From assembly GCA_044448905.1 (NCBI GenBank), contig JBIOHJ010000003.1, forward strand, positions 1 through 50,874: a stretch of DNA of 50,874 nt. Direction: 5' to 3'. This document shows positions 25,671 to 34,296 of this stretch, in pieces. The position numbers were made by a program, and so were the translations under genes. Numbering within the stretch: position 1 is the stretch's first letter; every line of letters begins with the position of its first letter. Source of the DNA: JBIOHJ01 sp044448905 (GTDB taxonomy: Bacteria; Bacteroidota; Bacteroidia; AKYH767-A; OLB10). Below the pieces are notes generated by a model. That model was given only the letters and a program-made list of their open reading frames with translations. It was not told the DNA's origin and ran no database searches.

Positions 25671-26299
25671 CCTTCTTCGGCTACTACTTCTGTTACTTCC
25701 GGCACCATCTTCTTCAGCAAATTTTCAATTCCCGATTTCAAAGTAAGAGTTGAAGAAGGACATCCGCTGCACGAGCCTTTTAAAATAAGCGTTACCACAC
25801 CCGCAGAAAATGATTTGAAATGAATGGCACCGCCATCCTGCTCAACTGCCGGGCGTACATATTCATCAAGCATGCTTTTTATTTGTTCTTCGATTCCGGT
25901 TGAGGTGGAAATTTCTTTTTTCAGCTCTTCTTTCTCGATTGTCAGTTTTTCATTCTCAGGGGATGACTGAAAAGGACTTTTTAAAAATAGTTTTTCATTC
26001 CCGGTAAAAAATCCTTTAATAAACTCACGAAGAATAGCAAGAATATCATACCAGTCAATATCATTTGCTTTTGTGATGGCAATAAAGTTTGAGGTAATGA
26101 AAACAGATTTCACTCCTGTAAAATCAAAAAGCTGAAATGCCAAAGGGCAGTTTGAAGAGTTTTCTTTACTGAAATATTCGACAACTCCTTCAGCCAATAG
26201 CATTTTATTCACAACGAATTTCATTGCAGCCGGGTTGGGTGTGGATTCGGCATACACTTCAATATATTTTTTTGTGGCTTCCATTTTAGGTTTTATCAC
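25667..26299 (-). CDS. nfu: Nfu-type iron-sulfur cluster scaffold/carrier protein
   Basis: A 210-residue protein that carries Fe-S clusters to apo-enzymes. The N-terminal Nfu domain (about 11-100) shows YAESTPNPAAMKFVVNKML. A variable linker follows, then the NifU C-terminal domain (135-205) with EYVRPAVEQDGGAIHF and the cluster-binding CxxC in KGSCSGCPSS (C177, C180). I kept the ATG at 26299 because it overlaps the lapA stop as ATGA, implying translational coupling; the ATG at 26284 fits homologues equally. Downstream it overlaps the sucB stop on the other strand. Confidence 0.92.
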   Translation of the reverse strand: MIKPKMEATKKYIEVYAESTPNPAAMKFVVNKMLLAEGVVEYFSKENSSNCPLAFQLFDFTGVKSVFITSNFIAITKANDIDWYDILAILREFIKGFFTGNEKLFLKSPFQSSPENEKLTIEKEELKKEISTSTGIEEQIKSMLDEYVRPAVEQDGGAIHFKSFSAGVVTLILKGSCSGCPSSTLTLKSGIENLLKKMVPEVTEVVAEEG

Positions 26300-26571
26300 T
26301 TATACTTTTGATTCGCTTTTTCACTTAACTTCTTTTCCAATTCTGCAATTTTCTTATTTCCTGATTTTATCGTTGAATTTTTTCTCATCATTGCCGGGGT
26401 GAGAACAAGCATTCCAACAGCTAATCCGGTTGCCAGAACAATAATCAGCAATAAAGCCATTGAACAGTTTAATGACCATGCAAGAAATTTAATCTGAACA
26501 CTCACTGCATTTTGCAGGGCAAAAATTACAGCCAGGATGGCAATGGTGACACCAATAATTGTTTGTTTCAT
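26296..26571 (-). CDS. LapA-domain (DUF1049) small membrane protein
   Basis: A 91-residue inner-membrane protein with two transmembrane helices (3-22 and 38-60) and a Lys-rich coiled C-terminal helix (KKIAELEKKLSEKANQ). The QNAVSVQIKFLAWSLN segment between helices is the family signature. In proteobacteria LapA cooperates with LapB in LPS assembly; Bacteroidota members are less understood. It is coupled to nfu (4-bp ATGA overlap). It is divergent from luxE, with a face-to-face promoter pair between. Confidence 0.85.
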   Translation of the reverse strand: MKQTIIGVTIAILAVIFALQNAVSVQIKFLAWSLNCSMALLLIIVLATGLAVGMLVLTPAMMRKNSTIKSGNKKIAELEKKLSEKANQKYK

Positions 26572-26585
26572 AACATTTACTTTTG
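26559..26585 (+). promoter_or_regulatory. Putative promoter of the luxE-like gene
   Basis: Exact TACTTTTG at 26578-26585 with TTG at 26559-26561 (16-bp spacing, slightly short). The ATG is 25 bp downstream, supporting the start at 26611. Confidence 0.4.
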
Positions 26586-26590
26586 TCCCG

Positions 26591-26598
26591 CAAAGTTA
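26591..26598 (-). promoter_or_regulatory. Putative -7 box of lapA-nfu (TAACTTTG)
   Basis: Exact TAnnTTTG on the minus strand followed by C, 19 bp upstream of the lapA ATG. It faces the luxE -7 box only 5 bp away. No correctly spaced TTG was found. Confidence 0.4.
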
Positions 26599-26610
26599 TG
26601 GAAAAGTACA

Positions 26611-27636
26611 ATGGTTAAGGATTATATTTCGAATATTAAAAACGAAATTTTCAGTGTTGATTTTGACTTCGAAAAAGTTGCCTTGGAAATTTTCCGATTT
26701 CAGGCAAAGGGAAGCGCGGTTTATAAAAATTATATTGATGCTTTAAAAATAAATCCTGAAAAAGTAAACTCAATAAACAAAATTCCTTTTCTCCCGATTC
26801 AGTTTTTTAAATCTCATAAAATAATTACTGCTTCACAACCGGAAACCATTTTCATCAGCAGCGGCACAACAGGTTCAGAACGAAGTAATCATTATGTTGC
26901 TGATACAAAATTCTACGAACAATCCTTTTTGAAATGCTTTGAATTGTTTTACGGAAATATTGAAGAGTATAGTTTGCTTGCGCTGATGCCAGGTCCCCCC
27001 GGCCACCCGTCATCTGATGGGATTGGGGTTGCAATCACGCAATCCTCTTTGGTTTTTATGACTTCCGAATTAATCAGAAGAACTAAAAACCCTTTAAGCG
27101 GATTTTATTTAAATGAGTTTGAAAGATTATTTGATGTCATTGAACACTTCCAAAAACAAAAACAAAAATTTATTCTCTTTGGACTCACATATGCGCTGCT
27201 GGATTTTGCGCAGTGGCTAAACTCCCCCCTACGTGGGGCAAGGGGGCATATTATTGAAACCGGAGGAATGAAAGGCCGTAGAAGAGAAGCAGTGCGCGAA
27301 GAAGTACACAAAACATTATGCGAGGCTTTTGGTGTTCCGGAAATTCATTCGGAATACGGTATGACCGAATTATTATCGCAGGCATATTCAAAGGGAAAAG
27401 GAATTTTCAAATGTCCGCCATGGGCGAAAATTTTTATCCGTGATGTAAATGACCCGGCTCAATTAATGGAAAATAAAAAAACAGGAGGAATAAATATTAT
27501 TGATTTGGCAAATATTTATTCCTGTTCTTTTATTGCCACACAGGATTTAGGAAAAAAATATGATGACGGAAGTTTTGAAGTGCTTGGTAGATTTGATGAC
27601 AGTGATTTGAGGGGCTGTAATCTGATGGTTGAATAA
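26611..27636 (+). CDS. LuxE-like acyl-protein synthetase family protein
   Basis: An ANL-type adenylating enzyme. The 341-residue protein carries the LuxE domain: FISSGTTGSERSNH (phosphate-binding loop), LALMPGPPGHPSSDGIGVAI, IIETGGMKGRRREAVREE, IHSEYGMTELLSQAYSKGKGIF and a C-terminal VLGRFDDSDLRGCNL. In luminous bacteria LuxE activates fatty acids for LuxC; here no luxC, luxD or luciferase is present, so bioluminescence is not implied. Bacteroidota carry such proteins near lipid or exopolysaccharide genes; the acyl substrate is unknown. A GC-rich palindrome is inserted in frame, encoding NSPLRGARG between DFAQWL and HIIETGG. Confidence 0.88.
   Translation: MVKDYISNIKNEIFSVDFDFEKVALEIFRFQAKGSAVYKNYIDALKINPEKVNSINKIPFLPIQFFKSHKIITASQPETIFISSGTTGSERSNHYVADTKFYEQSFLKCFELFYGNIEEYSLLALMPGPPGHPSSDGIGVAITQSSLVFMTSELIRRTKNPLSGFYLNEFERLFDVIEHFQKQKQKFILFGLTYALLDFAQWLNSPLRGARGHIIETGGMKGRRREAVREEVHKTLCEAFGVPEIHSEYGMTELLSQAYSKGKGIFKCPPWAKIFIRDVNDPAQLMENKKTGGINIIDLANIYSCSFIATQDLGKKYDDGSFEVLGRFDDSDLRGCNLMVE
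27222..27247. repeat. In-frame GC-rich palindrome inside luxE-like gene
   Basis: A run of C residues (from 27223) mirrored by a run of G residues ending at 27246, with an inner ACGTGGGGCA. Its extreme GC content contrasts with the flanking AT-rich coding DNA. It adds about nine residues in a loop and keeps the frame. Confidence 0.65.
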
Positions 27637-27644
27637 ATTTTAAC

Positions 27645-27693
27645 TGCAAAGATGCAAAGGCACAAAGATTTTTTTCATTTTCTCTGCGCCTTT
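27645..27693. repeat. Octamer repeat with hairpin, probable terminator
   Basis: TGCAAAGA, TGCAAAGG and CACAAAGA (27645-27668) are three 8-nt units. The segment AAAGGCACAAAG (27656-27667) pairs with CTCTGCGCCTTT (27682-27693), with two mismatches, around a T-rich loop. It sits between the convergent luxE-like gene (ending 27636) and the TonB receptor (ending 27699). Confidence 0.6.
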
Positions 27694-27698
27694 CTTAT

Positions 27699-29987
27699 TT
27701 AAAATTCTATTGAAAAAGATAAACCTATATCTATGCCGGGCTCATAAATGTTTATACTTTTTATTAGTGAAAGGTGACTGAAGTAGGCTTTATCTAATAA
27801 ATTATTTGCAAATATTTTCAGCCAGGCATCATGCTTGCCCCATTTAAATTTTCCACCCATCATAAGATCAACAAGTAAATAACTATTGGTTGGTGATTCA
27901 AATTCAGCCACATGCTCTTGTTTTAAATAATCCGATACTGTAACAGATGCAAAGCTCTTACCGAACATCCATATTTTTTTATCTCCTGATATTTTAATGG
28001 TGCCTGAAAATTTATTCGCAGGAATATACGGGAGGTCACCGCCATCTTTCAATTCTCCCAGCACCATTCCATATTGCAGTCTTATATCAAGCCCCTTCAT
28101 TGAAGAGGGGTGCAAATCGGTAATCAGTTCACCACCTTTTAAAGTGGCGTCATGTTGAACATAACGATACACTTTGTAACCGTCTATAGAATCTGAAGTA
28201 GGGTTTAGGTAGATATAATCATTTACCACATTGTAAAATCCGTTTAAAGTAATCCCCGCATTTTCGTTTTCCCATATAATTCCTAAATCAGCCTCATAAT
28301 TCTGCTGCACTTTTAAATCTTCATTGCCAATTTCAAAACGGTAAGTTCCTTCGTGTACTCCATACGTTCCGAGTTCAGCATAATTTGGGGCGCTGAAGCC
28401 ACTGGCGGTATTCAACTTAATTGTAAAATCGTTTGACGGATGAAATGCGATTCCCAGAGAACCGTTTATGGGCGAGTATGATTTTTCAAAATCAAGCATC
28501 GGACGAGGCAACGTGTCTTCAAGATAACTATTTGCCGAAATTTTTCTTGCATCGGCACGAATACCAGCCATAAAATTTATTTTTTCCATATCGTATTTAA
28601 ATACTGCAAACCCGGCAAAATCAGAAACTGTTGCATCGGGTACCAATGATTCGAGTCCTGAATTTTCGTTTTTCTGCGCCATTCCCTGCGAACCAATTGT
28701 TAATGATGCTTTGTTATTCATACTGTACGTATAACGCGCATCATAAGTAAGTACATTTAACTTTAAAGCATACCGCGTGTATTTCTTTTTACCCCCAAGC
28801 GGTTCAAATTCTTTCCGGTCGTTCAACTGGTAGGCAACATTCAATTCCACTTTCGACTTATTCTTCAGATAAATATTTTCAACTGAAAAAATATGAGTGC
28901 CTACATTTTGCATAGGTGCTTCCACTTCAGGCACACGTTGCTCTTCGGCTTCTTTACCTAAAAGGCTGTCGGGTTCAATTTCAATAATACCTATTAATTG
29001 CTGGTAAAAGTTATAAGTAATCTTGCTGCTTCCCCAGTTTTTAAGCCAGCCGGCTGTCAGTTTTGCATTACCGCTTTGGAATTTTGAATTAGCTGCAAAT
29101 GGCTGCCCTCCCAACAACTGAACAGTGTCGGGTAACCCGTTCTTTCCCTGTATATAACTCGTGTGTGAAACACCCCCGCCCCGAAGGGAATAAAAAAATC
29201 CGTTTGATTTTGTTTTAGTAAAACCGCCATTAAGGTTAAAACCCACTGTTCCGGAATGAAAATCAAGCTGCAAATCGCCTTTCTTATGAGCGGGAGCTAA
29301 CGGTTTATCGTCAACAAAAACAAGAGCACCACCGGAAGCATCGGCTCCATAAATTAACGCGGAGGGTCCGTAAACCACCTCGGTATGGCTGACTCCATTT
29401 TCATTAACGCCCAGGTCATGGCGATCGTCCCATTGCTGATTTTCGATGCGCGTTCCCTGCGCGTACAACAAAATCCTGTTGAACGATAGTCCCCTTATTA
29501 CAGGCTTGCCTATTCCATTACCAACAGAAATACGATCAATACCCGCATGTTGCGAAAGCGACTGCATTGAAGAAATTTTTCCCGAATTATCGCGCTCCTC
29601 TTTTGAAAATGTATTTACAGGGAAGGGAATATTATCGGGCAATGCTGATTTATTGGAAGTGATAACAACTTCCTCCAATTCTTTTCCCCCCGGTTCCATT
29701 CTTATTTGAAGAGGGGATGAAGCCTCAGTACCTGAAATGATTTTAACAATGGTTTTATATCCAATAAAAGAAAATTGAATGTGAATTATATTTCCAGAAG
29801 GAAGGGAAATTGAAAATTCTCCCTTATCATTTGTAATTGCGCCCATTTGTGTTTCGGGTAAATACACATTTACACCCGGGAGCGGATGATCCTGCATATT
29901 GGTAACAATACCGGAAATTGTTTGCTGGGCGATACAACTGGAAGAAATTAATGACAGTGTGATTATTATTTTATAAATGGTATTCAT
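27699..29987 (-). CDS. TonB-dependent outer membrane receptor
   Basis: A 762-residue receptor: signal peptide ending SSSCIA (then QQTISG), a carboxypeptidase-regulatory-like domain (about 22-105, GIVTNMQDHPLPGVNVYLPE) and a plug. The plug has SMQSLSQHAGIDRISVGNGIGKPVIRGLSFNRILLYAQG and VVYGPSALIYGADASGGALVFVD. The barrel ends GLSFSIEF. The plug pattern (IRGLSFNRIL, QWDDRHDLGVNENG) recalls the ZnuD-like metal and haem receptors more than SusC; a metal substrate is my inference. A small anchored protein gene lies 85 bp upstream on the same strand and is probably in its operon. Confidence 0.92.
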   Translation of the reverse strand: MNTIYKIIITLSLISSSCIAQQTISGIVTNMQDHPLPGVNVYLPETQMGAITNDKGEFSISLPSGNIIHIQFSFIGYKTIVKIISGTEASSPLQIRMEPGGKELEEVVITSNKSALPDNIPFPVNTFSKEERDNSGKISSMQSLSQHAGIDRISVGNGIGKPVIRGLSFNRILLYAQGTRIENQQWDDRHDLGVNENGVSHTEVVYGPSALIYGADASGGALVFVDDKPLAPAHKKGDLQLDFHSGTVGFNLNGGFTKTKSNGFFYSLRGGGVSHTSYIQGKNGLPDTVQLLGGQPFAANSKFQSGNAKLTAGWLKNWGSSKITYNFYQQLIGIIEIEPDSLLGKEAEEQRVPEVEAPMQNVGTHIFSVENIYLKNKSKVELNVAYQLNDRKEFEPLGGKKKYTRYALKLNVLTYDARYTYSMNNKASLTIGSQGMAQKNENSGLESLVPDATVSDFAGFAVFKYDMEKINFMAGIRADARKISANSYLEDTLPRPMLDFEKSYSPINGSLGIAFHPSNDFTIKLNTASGFSAPNYAELGTYGVHEGTYRFEIGNEDLKVQQNYEADLGIIWENENAGITLNGFYNVVNDYIYLNPTSDSIDGYKVYRYVQHDATLKGGELITDLHPSSMKGLDIRLQYGMVLGELKDGGDLPYIPANKFSGTIKISGDKKIWMFGKSFASVTVSDYLKQEHVAEFESPTNSYLLVDLMMGGKFKWGKHDAWLKIFANNLLDKAYFSHLSLIKSINIYEPGIDIGLSFSIEF

Positions 29988-30072
29988 GATAGTTTATTTT
30001 TTTAAATAAGAAGTTTAATCAAATACACAATTCAACCGAATATTGAATTGAGAAAAAATTATTTTTAAAAAA

Positions 30073-30594
30073 TTAAACTTCAGGCGGGGGAGAAAACAGT
30101 TGCGTAACGAATGAGGAGAAAACAGGAAAAAGATAACAAGACAATTTCGTGGAATCAAAAAAGAAATTAAGCCGTGAAAATGATTTGCTGATAAACACAC
30201 TGAATTGAAATTTCAATAATTTACCTTTTGCAAAATTGCCGGACTTATTATCGAACATAGATTTTATAAAACAGGAAAGATTGTGGAGCAGCTTTAATTC
30301 ATTTTTGTCTTCCAAGCAAGTAAATTCAATAGACGAACCTTTTTCTTTACGTTGCAAAATATCATACATTTTTTTACGGTATAAGATTTCTTTTCCATTA
30401 TTAAGAAATAAAAAAACTGCCCGATTATTTAATTCATGTTTGGCTATGGTGAGCATTACCGAATTATTTTTACCCACTTCATGATTGAAAATTAAAAAAC
30501 GATTTACTACAGTTGCAAATTGAATAACCATGCTATGAAAAAGCACCTGGTATGCAATGGCAAGCAAAAGAATAAATGCAGTAAATTTTTTCAA
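30073..30594 (-). CDS. Small anchored protein of unknown function upstream of a TonB receptor
   Basis: A 173-residue protein starting at a TTG codon (30594; no ATG gives the same N-terminus). The signal anchor MKKFTAFILLLAIAYQVLFHS is followed by a predicted beta-rich region with KHELNNRAVFLFLNNGKEILYRKKMYDILQ, and a hydrophobic C-terminal stretch ending SPPPEV. No family was recognised. Short proteins of this shape often precede metal-type TonB receptors in Bacteroidota, and here the receptor starts 85 bp downstream. A metal-related role is an inference from context only. Confidence 0.65.
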   Translation of the reverse strand: MKKFTAFILLLAIAYQVLFHSMVIQFATVVNRFLIFNHEVGKNNSVMLTIAKHELNNRAVFLFLNNGKEILYRKKMYDILQRKEKGSSIEFTCLEDKNELKLLHNLSCFIKSMFDNKSGNFAKGKLLKFQFSVFISKSFSRLNFFFDSTKLSCYLFPVFSSFVTQLFSPPPEV

Positions 30595-30660
30595 AGCGTC
30601 AAATCTTTGTGTAAAAGTAAAATTATTTGAATCATTTTTATTTATGTTTACAAAACTTTT

Positions 30661-30864
30661 ATGACCGACAAAAGACGATATACCCTTACGGCAATTTCAC
30701 TTACAATAGGGCTGGCAATGTCCGTTCTTATCTTTTATATAAAGAGAGGTACGTTCGATAATCAGACATGGCTGTTTTTCGGAACAGTAATGGGATATTC
30801 AATTTTAATTGTGTTTGGAATTGGCTGGTTCCTTCAACGAAGAAGCAAAAAGAAAAATCAATGA
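30661..30864 (+). CDS. Small two-helix membrane protein
   Basis: A 67-residue protein with two transmembrane helices (LTAISLTIGLAMSVLIFYI near 9-27 and WLFFGTVMGYSILIVFGIGWFL near 38-59). A basic N-terminus (MTDKRRY) and basic C-terminal tail (QRRSKKKNQ) flank them. No family is recognised. It is divergent from the anchored protein gene, and its end overlaps the end of tyrS by 7 bp on the opposite strand. The composition and placement look genuine; the function is unknown. Confidence 0.6.
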   Translation: MTDKRRYTLTAISLTIGLAMSVLIFYIKRGTFDNQTWLFFGTVMGYSILIVFGIGWFLQRRSKKKNQ

Positions 30865-32135
30865 GCCTTTACTAAAAAATAATTTTTCTTTCCTTTTTGT
30901 ACCAGCAGGTATTTATTATTCAAAAGCTCGGATGAGGTAATATTGTGGTTAATATCGGAAATTTTAGTTTTATTGACACTAACTCCCCCTGCCTGAATCA
31001 TTTTACGAGCCTCACCCCTAGATGGAAAAATATTTGTTTTTTCCGCAAGCAATTCAATCAAATTAATTCCGTCAGAAAAAATACTTTTATCCACTTCCGA
31101 TTGCGGAACCCCTTCCATCACATCAAGCAACATTCCTTCTGAAAGAGTTTTTAGTTTTTCTGTTGCCGAATTGCCGAACAGAATTTCAGAAGCTTCAACG
31201 GCCGTTTCATAATCTTTTTCTGAATGTACTCTTATGGTAATATCTTTTGCCAATGTTTTTTGAAGAACGCGGAAATGAGGATCAGTGGCATGCGTTGCTT
31301 GCAACAAATCAACCTCTTCGTTATTCAACATTGTAAAAATACGGATGTAGTTAGCAGCATCTTCATCGGATGCATTCAGCCAGAACTGGTAAAATTTATA
31401 AGGCGAAGTCCTTTTTGCATCAAGCCACACATTTCCTGTTTCGGTTTTGCCGAATTTATTTCTATCAGCTTTTGTAATAAGATTTGTAGTTAATGCAAAC
31501 GCTTCACCTCCATCCTTTCTTCGAATCAATTCTGTTCCGGTTACAATATTTCCCCATTGATCGCTTCCGCCCATTTGAAGCTTTACATTTTTATTTTTCC
31601 ATAAATAATAAAAATCGTAAGCCTGCACAAGCTGATAAGAAAATTCAGTAAAAGATATTCCGGATTCGAGACGGCTCTGAACAGAATCTTTCGACATCAT
31701 ATAACTGATGGTGATATGTTTCCCAATGTCCCGAATAAATTCAAGGAAATTAAAACTCTTAAGCCAGTCATAGTTGTTTACAATTTCAGCCGAACTAACT
31801 CCACAATTGAAGTCAAGAAATTTTTCCAATTGTTTTTTCTGGCATAACAGGTTATGCTCCAAAATATCTTCTGACAATAAATTTCTTTCCTGCGATTTTC
31901 CAGAAGGGTCGCCTACCATACCTGTCGCCCCGCCAACCAATGCAATGGGTTTGTGACCGGCTCTTTGAAAATGTAACAGTGTCATTATTTGTGCGAGGCT
32001 TCCCACATGAAGCGAATCGGCAGTGGGATCAAAGCCGATGTAACCGGCAACAGATTCTTTTTGCAATAACTCTTCCGTGCCGGGCATGATGTCATGCAGC
32101 ATTCCGCGCCATCGAAGTTCTTCAACAAAGTTCAT
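30858..32135 (-). CDS. tyrS: Tyrosyl-tRNA synthetase
   Basis: Class I aminoacyl-tRNA synthetase charging tRNA-Tyr. The 425 residues have the HIGH-like HVGS (43-46), the tyrosine-pocket segments GFDPTADS and QLVQAYDFYYLW, GGSDQWGNIVTG, KFGKT (227-231) as the KMSKS loop, and a C-terminal S4 RNA-binding domain (about 360-425, SRGEARKMIQAGGVSVN). I start at the ATG at 32135; the in-frame extension to 32192 covers an octamer repeat and the -7 box. It is divergent from the SDR epimerase gene. Confidence 0.97.
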   Translation of the reverse strand: MNFVEELRWRGMLHDIMPGTEELLQKESVAGYIGFDPTADSLHVGSLAQIMTLLHFQRAGHKPIALVGGATGMVGDPSGKSQERNLLSEDILEHNLLCQKKQLEKFLDFNCGVSSAEIVNNYDWLKSFNFLEFIRDIGKHITISYMMSKDSVQSRLESGISFTEFSYQLVQAYDFYYLWKNKNVKLQMGGSDQWGNIVTGTELIRRKDGGEAFALTTNLITKADRNKFGKTETGNVWLDAKRTSPYKFYQFWLNASDEDAANYIRIFTMLNNEEVDLLQATHATDPHFRVLQKTLAKDITIRVHSEKDYETAVEASEILFGNSATEKLKTLSEGMLLDVMEGVPQSEVDKSIFSDGINLIELLAEKTNIFPSRGEARKMIQAGGVSVNKTKISDINHNITSSELLNNKYLLVQKGKKNYFLVKAH

Positions 32136-32152
32136 TGCAGAATTTTTTTTTG

Positions 32153-32160
32153 CGAAGATA
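32153..32160 (-). promoter_or_regulatory. Putative -7 box of tyrS (TATCTTCG)
   Basis: TAnnTTCG followed by C, 17 bp upstream of the tyrS ATG. No spaced TTG is clear. Confidence 0.3.
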
Positions 32161-32166
32161 GGAATT

Positions 32167-32206
32167 TGATGTACTGATGTGCTGATTAACAAATTGGCAA
32201 ATTAAT
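32167..32206. repeat. Octanucleotide array upstream of tyrS and the SDR gene
   Basis: TGATGTAC, TGATGTGC, TGATTAAC, AAATTGGC and AAATTAAT in continuous 8-nt register. The first three units share TGAT. It lies between the divergent tyrS (ATG 32135) and the SDR gene (ATG 32218). Confidence 0.6.
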
Positions 32207-32217
32207 ACTTTTACGGA

Positions 32218-33219
32218 ATGATACTGGTAACAGGCGCAACCGGGTTAGTGGGTTCACATCTTTTGCTCGATTTGGTTTTGAAAGGCGAAAAAGTAAGAGC
32301 GTTGAAAAGAACAAACTCTGATTTAACTCATGTTGTGAATCTTTTTTCCTCACATGCAGGTTTGCTTGAAACTATTGAATGGGCTGATGGTGATGTGCTC
32401 GATATTTTTTCGCTTGGAGAAGCATTTAAAGGGATTAAAAAAGTATATCACTGCGCAGCTTTTGTTTCGTTTCTTCCGCAAGAAGCGGAACTGATGCTAA
32501 AAACAAATATTGACGGAACTGCTAACGTGGTAAATCTTTGTTTGGAAAACAAAATGGAAAAACTTTGTCATGTTAGTTCGGTAGCTGCAATTAACCGGAT
32601 TAATGAAGATGAAATAATTGATGAAAATACGCAGTGGAAAATATCAAAACAAAATTCAAATTATGCCATCAGCAAGTATGGTGCTGAACGGGAAGTGTGG
32701 AGAGGAATTGGAGAAGGGCTCAATGCAGTAATTGTAAATCCAACCATCATTATCGGACCTGGTAACTGGAAAACCGGAAGCACTGTTATGTTTCATGAGG
32801 TGTGGAAAGGGTTAAAATTTTACACCAATGGCGCTATGGGTTTTGTTGATGTGAAAGATGTAACAAAAGCAATGGTTGCTTTGATGGAAAGCAGTATTTC
32901 GAACGAACGGTTCATTATCAATTCCGAAAATTTGACTTTCAGGAAAGTGTTTGACTGGATTGCCGAAGGCCTGAATAAGCCAAAGCCTTCTGTTTATGCT
33001 AATGGCTTTTTGCGTGGAGTGGCTTGGAGAACTGAGGCTGTGAAAAATATTATGTTCAAAACACATCCGCTAATTACCAAAGAAACTGCTTTGTCAGCCG
33101 GGAAGAAAGTGCTGTTTTCGAATGAGAAAATAAAAAAAGAAATTGGAATTAACTTTACCCCTGTAAAAGATTCGGTAAACAGAACGTGTGAAGTTTTTTT
33201 GAGGGAAAGAAAAACTTAA
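32218..33219 (+). CDS. Extended SDR (NAD-dependent epimerase/dehydratase) family protein
   Basis: A 333-residue NAD(P)-dependent oxidoreductase. The Rossmann N-terminus has ILVTGATGLVGSHL (2-15, GxxGxxG), D-rich ADGDVLD, and the active-site pair YAISK (Tyr and Lys) after HVSSVAAINR. NPTIIIGPGNW then FVDVKDVTKAMVALM complete the SDR pattern. Dihydroflavonol-4-reductase-like members of this group have diverse substrates, so the substrate is unknown. It stands alone, and its stop directly abuts the stop of the convergent trhO gene. Confidence 0.88.
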   Translation: MILVTGATGLVGSHLLLDLVLKGEKVRALKRTNSDLTHVVNLFSSHAGLLETIEWADGDVLDIFSLGEAFKGIKKVYHCAAFVSFLPQEAELMLKTNIDGTANVVNLCLENKMEKLCHVSSVAAINRINEDEIIDENTQWKISKQNSNYAISKYGAEREVWRGIGEGLNAVIVNPTIIIGPGNWKTGSTVMFHEVWKGLKFYTNGAMGFVDVKDVTKAMVALMESSISNERFIINSENLTFRKVFDWIAEGLNKPKPSVYANGFLRGVAWRTEAVKNIMFKTHPLITKETALSAGKKVLFSNEKIKKEIGINFTPVKDSVNRTCEVFLRERKT

Positions 33220-34266
33220 CTACTCCTCTGCAAGAATTTTCATAAGGTTAGGCCTCAGCCTGCTCTTATAAATGTTTTTCAAATCACCTTCCTTCTTATT
33301 CCCCTTGCGGAGTTTTTTTTGCTCATCAATAGGAAGCGAAACAAAATCTGTGCAACGATTGGTGCAGCAGCCATTCATCTTTTCTTTGCAGTCATCACAT
33401 TGAATGAAAAGTAAATGGCATTCGTTATTAGCACAGTTCACATGATTATCGCAAGGTTTCCCGCACTGGTGGCAAACGCTTATTATTTCATCGGTAATCC
33501 GCTCTCCCAATCTGTCATCAAACACAAAATTTTTTCCGATAAATTTTGAAGAAAGATTTTTTTCTTTCACTTCATGTGCATAGGCAATGATGCCTCCATA
33601 CAACTGGTTCACGTCATTAAATCCATGGTGCCTGAAATATGCGCTTGCTTTTTCGCAACGTATTCCGCCCGTGCAATAGAGAAGTATTTTATTTTCTTCT
33701 TTTCCTTTTGCCATTTCAACTGCTTTAGGTAAAGCATCCCGAAAAGTATCGGCATCAGGACAAAGCGCGTTTTCGAATTTTCCTACTTCGCTTTCGTAAT
33801 GATTGCGCATGTCAATCACAATTGTATTTTTATTTTCTAAAGCCTCATTGAATTCTGTTGCTGATAAATGCTTGCCCACGTTGGTAACATCAAAAGAATT
33901 ATCCCGCAAACCGTCAGCTACAATTTTATTTTTTATACGGACAATTAATTTGTAAAAAGATTTACCATCATCTTCAACTGCAATTTTAAATTGAACATCC
34001 CTTAGCTTTAAATTTTGCTTAATGATTTCTTCAAATTTTTTCCAGCTATGTGCAGGCACACTAATCTGAGCATTAATGCCTTCGTGAGCTAAATAAACTC
34101 TTCCAAAAATATTCAGCGAATCAAAATCGAGAAAAAGATTGTTGCGGAAAATCTCGACATTATCAATTTTCACATAACGGTAAAAAGAAAGTGTGATACG
34201 ATTGAACGGTTCGTTCATTAACCGCTTACGCAACTCTTCTTTACCGATTTTGTTGTAAAGCTGCAT
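33220..34266 (-). CDS. trhO: tRNA uridine-5-oxyacetic hydroxylase (rhodanese family, TrhO/YceA)
   Basis: Catalyses oxygen-dependent 5-hydroxylation of tRNA uridine 34. The 348 residues have an N-terminal acylphosphatase-like domain (1-120, GRVYLAHEGINAQI) and a rhodanese domain (about 130-240) with the catalytic cysteine C198 in LYCTGGIRCEKASAYF and a second Cys, C204. A Cys-rich C-terminal tail (CHQCGKPCDNHVNCANNECHLLF, CDDC, CCTNRC) resembles a zinc-binding extension. Length and order match the Bacteroidota TrhO group. It converges end to end with the SDR gene and starts 30 bp downstream of a small membrane protein gene. Confidence 0.92.
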   Translation of the reverse strand: MQLYNKIGKEELRKRLMNEPFNRITLSFYRYVKIDNVEIFRNNLFLDFDSLNIFGRVYLAHEGINAQISVPAHSWKKFEEIIKQNLKLRDVQFKIAVEDDGKSFYKLIVRIKNKIVADGLRDNSFDVTNVGKHLSATEFNEALENKNTIVIDMRNHYESEVGKFENALCPDADTFRDALPKAVEMAKGKEENKILLYCTGGIRCEKASAYFRHHGFNDVNQLYGGIIAYAHEVKEKNLSSKFIGKNFVFDDRLGERITDEIISVCHQCGKPCDNHVNCANNECHLLFIQCDDCKEKMNGCCTNRCTDFVSLPIDEQKKLRKGNKKEGDLKNIYKSRLRPNLMKILAEE

Positions 34267-34296
34267 GACAGTTGTAGTAGTAAGTTGAAAAAAGAA

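Noticed and set aside
26512..26610. N-terminal extension of the LuxE-like gene
   Set aside because: It overlaps lapA on the other strand and covers both -7 boxes; the LuxE domain begins after 26611.
26611..27636. Luminescence operon
   Set aside because: No luxAB, luxC or luxD nearby; LuxE-like proteins occur widely in non-luminous Bacteroidota.
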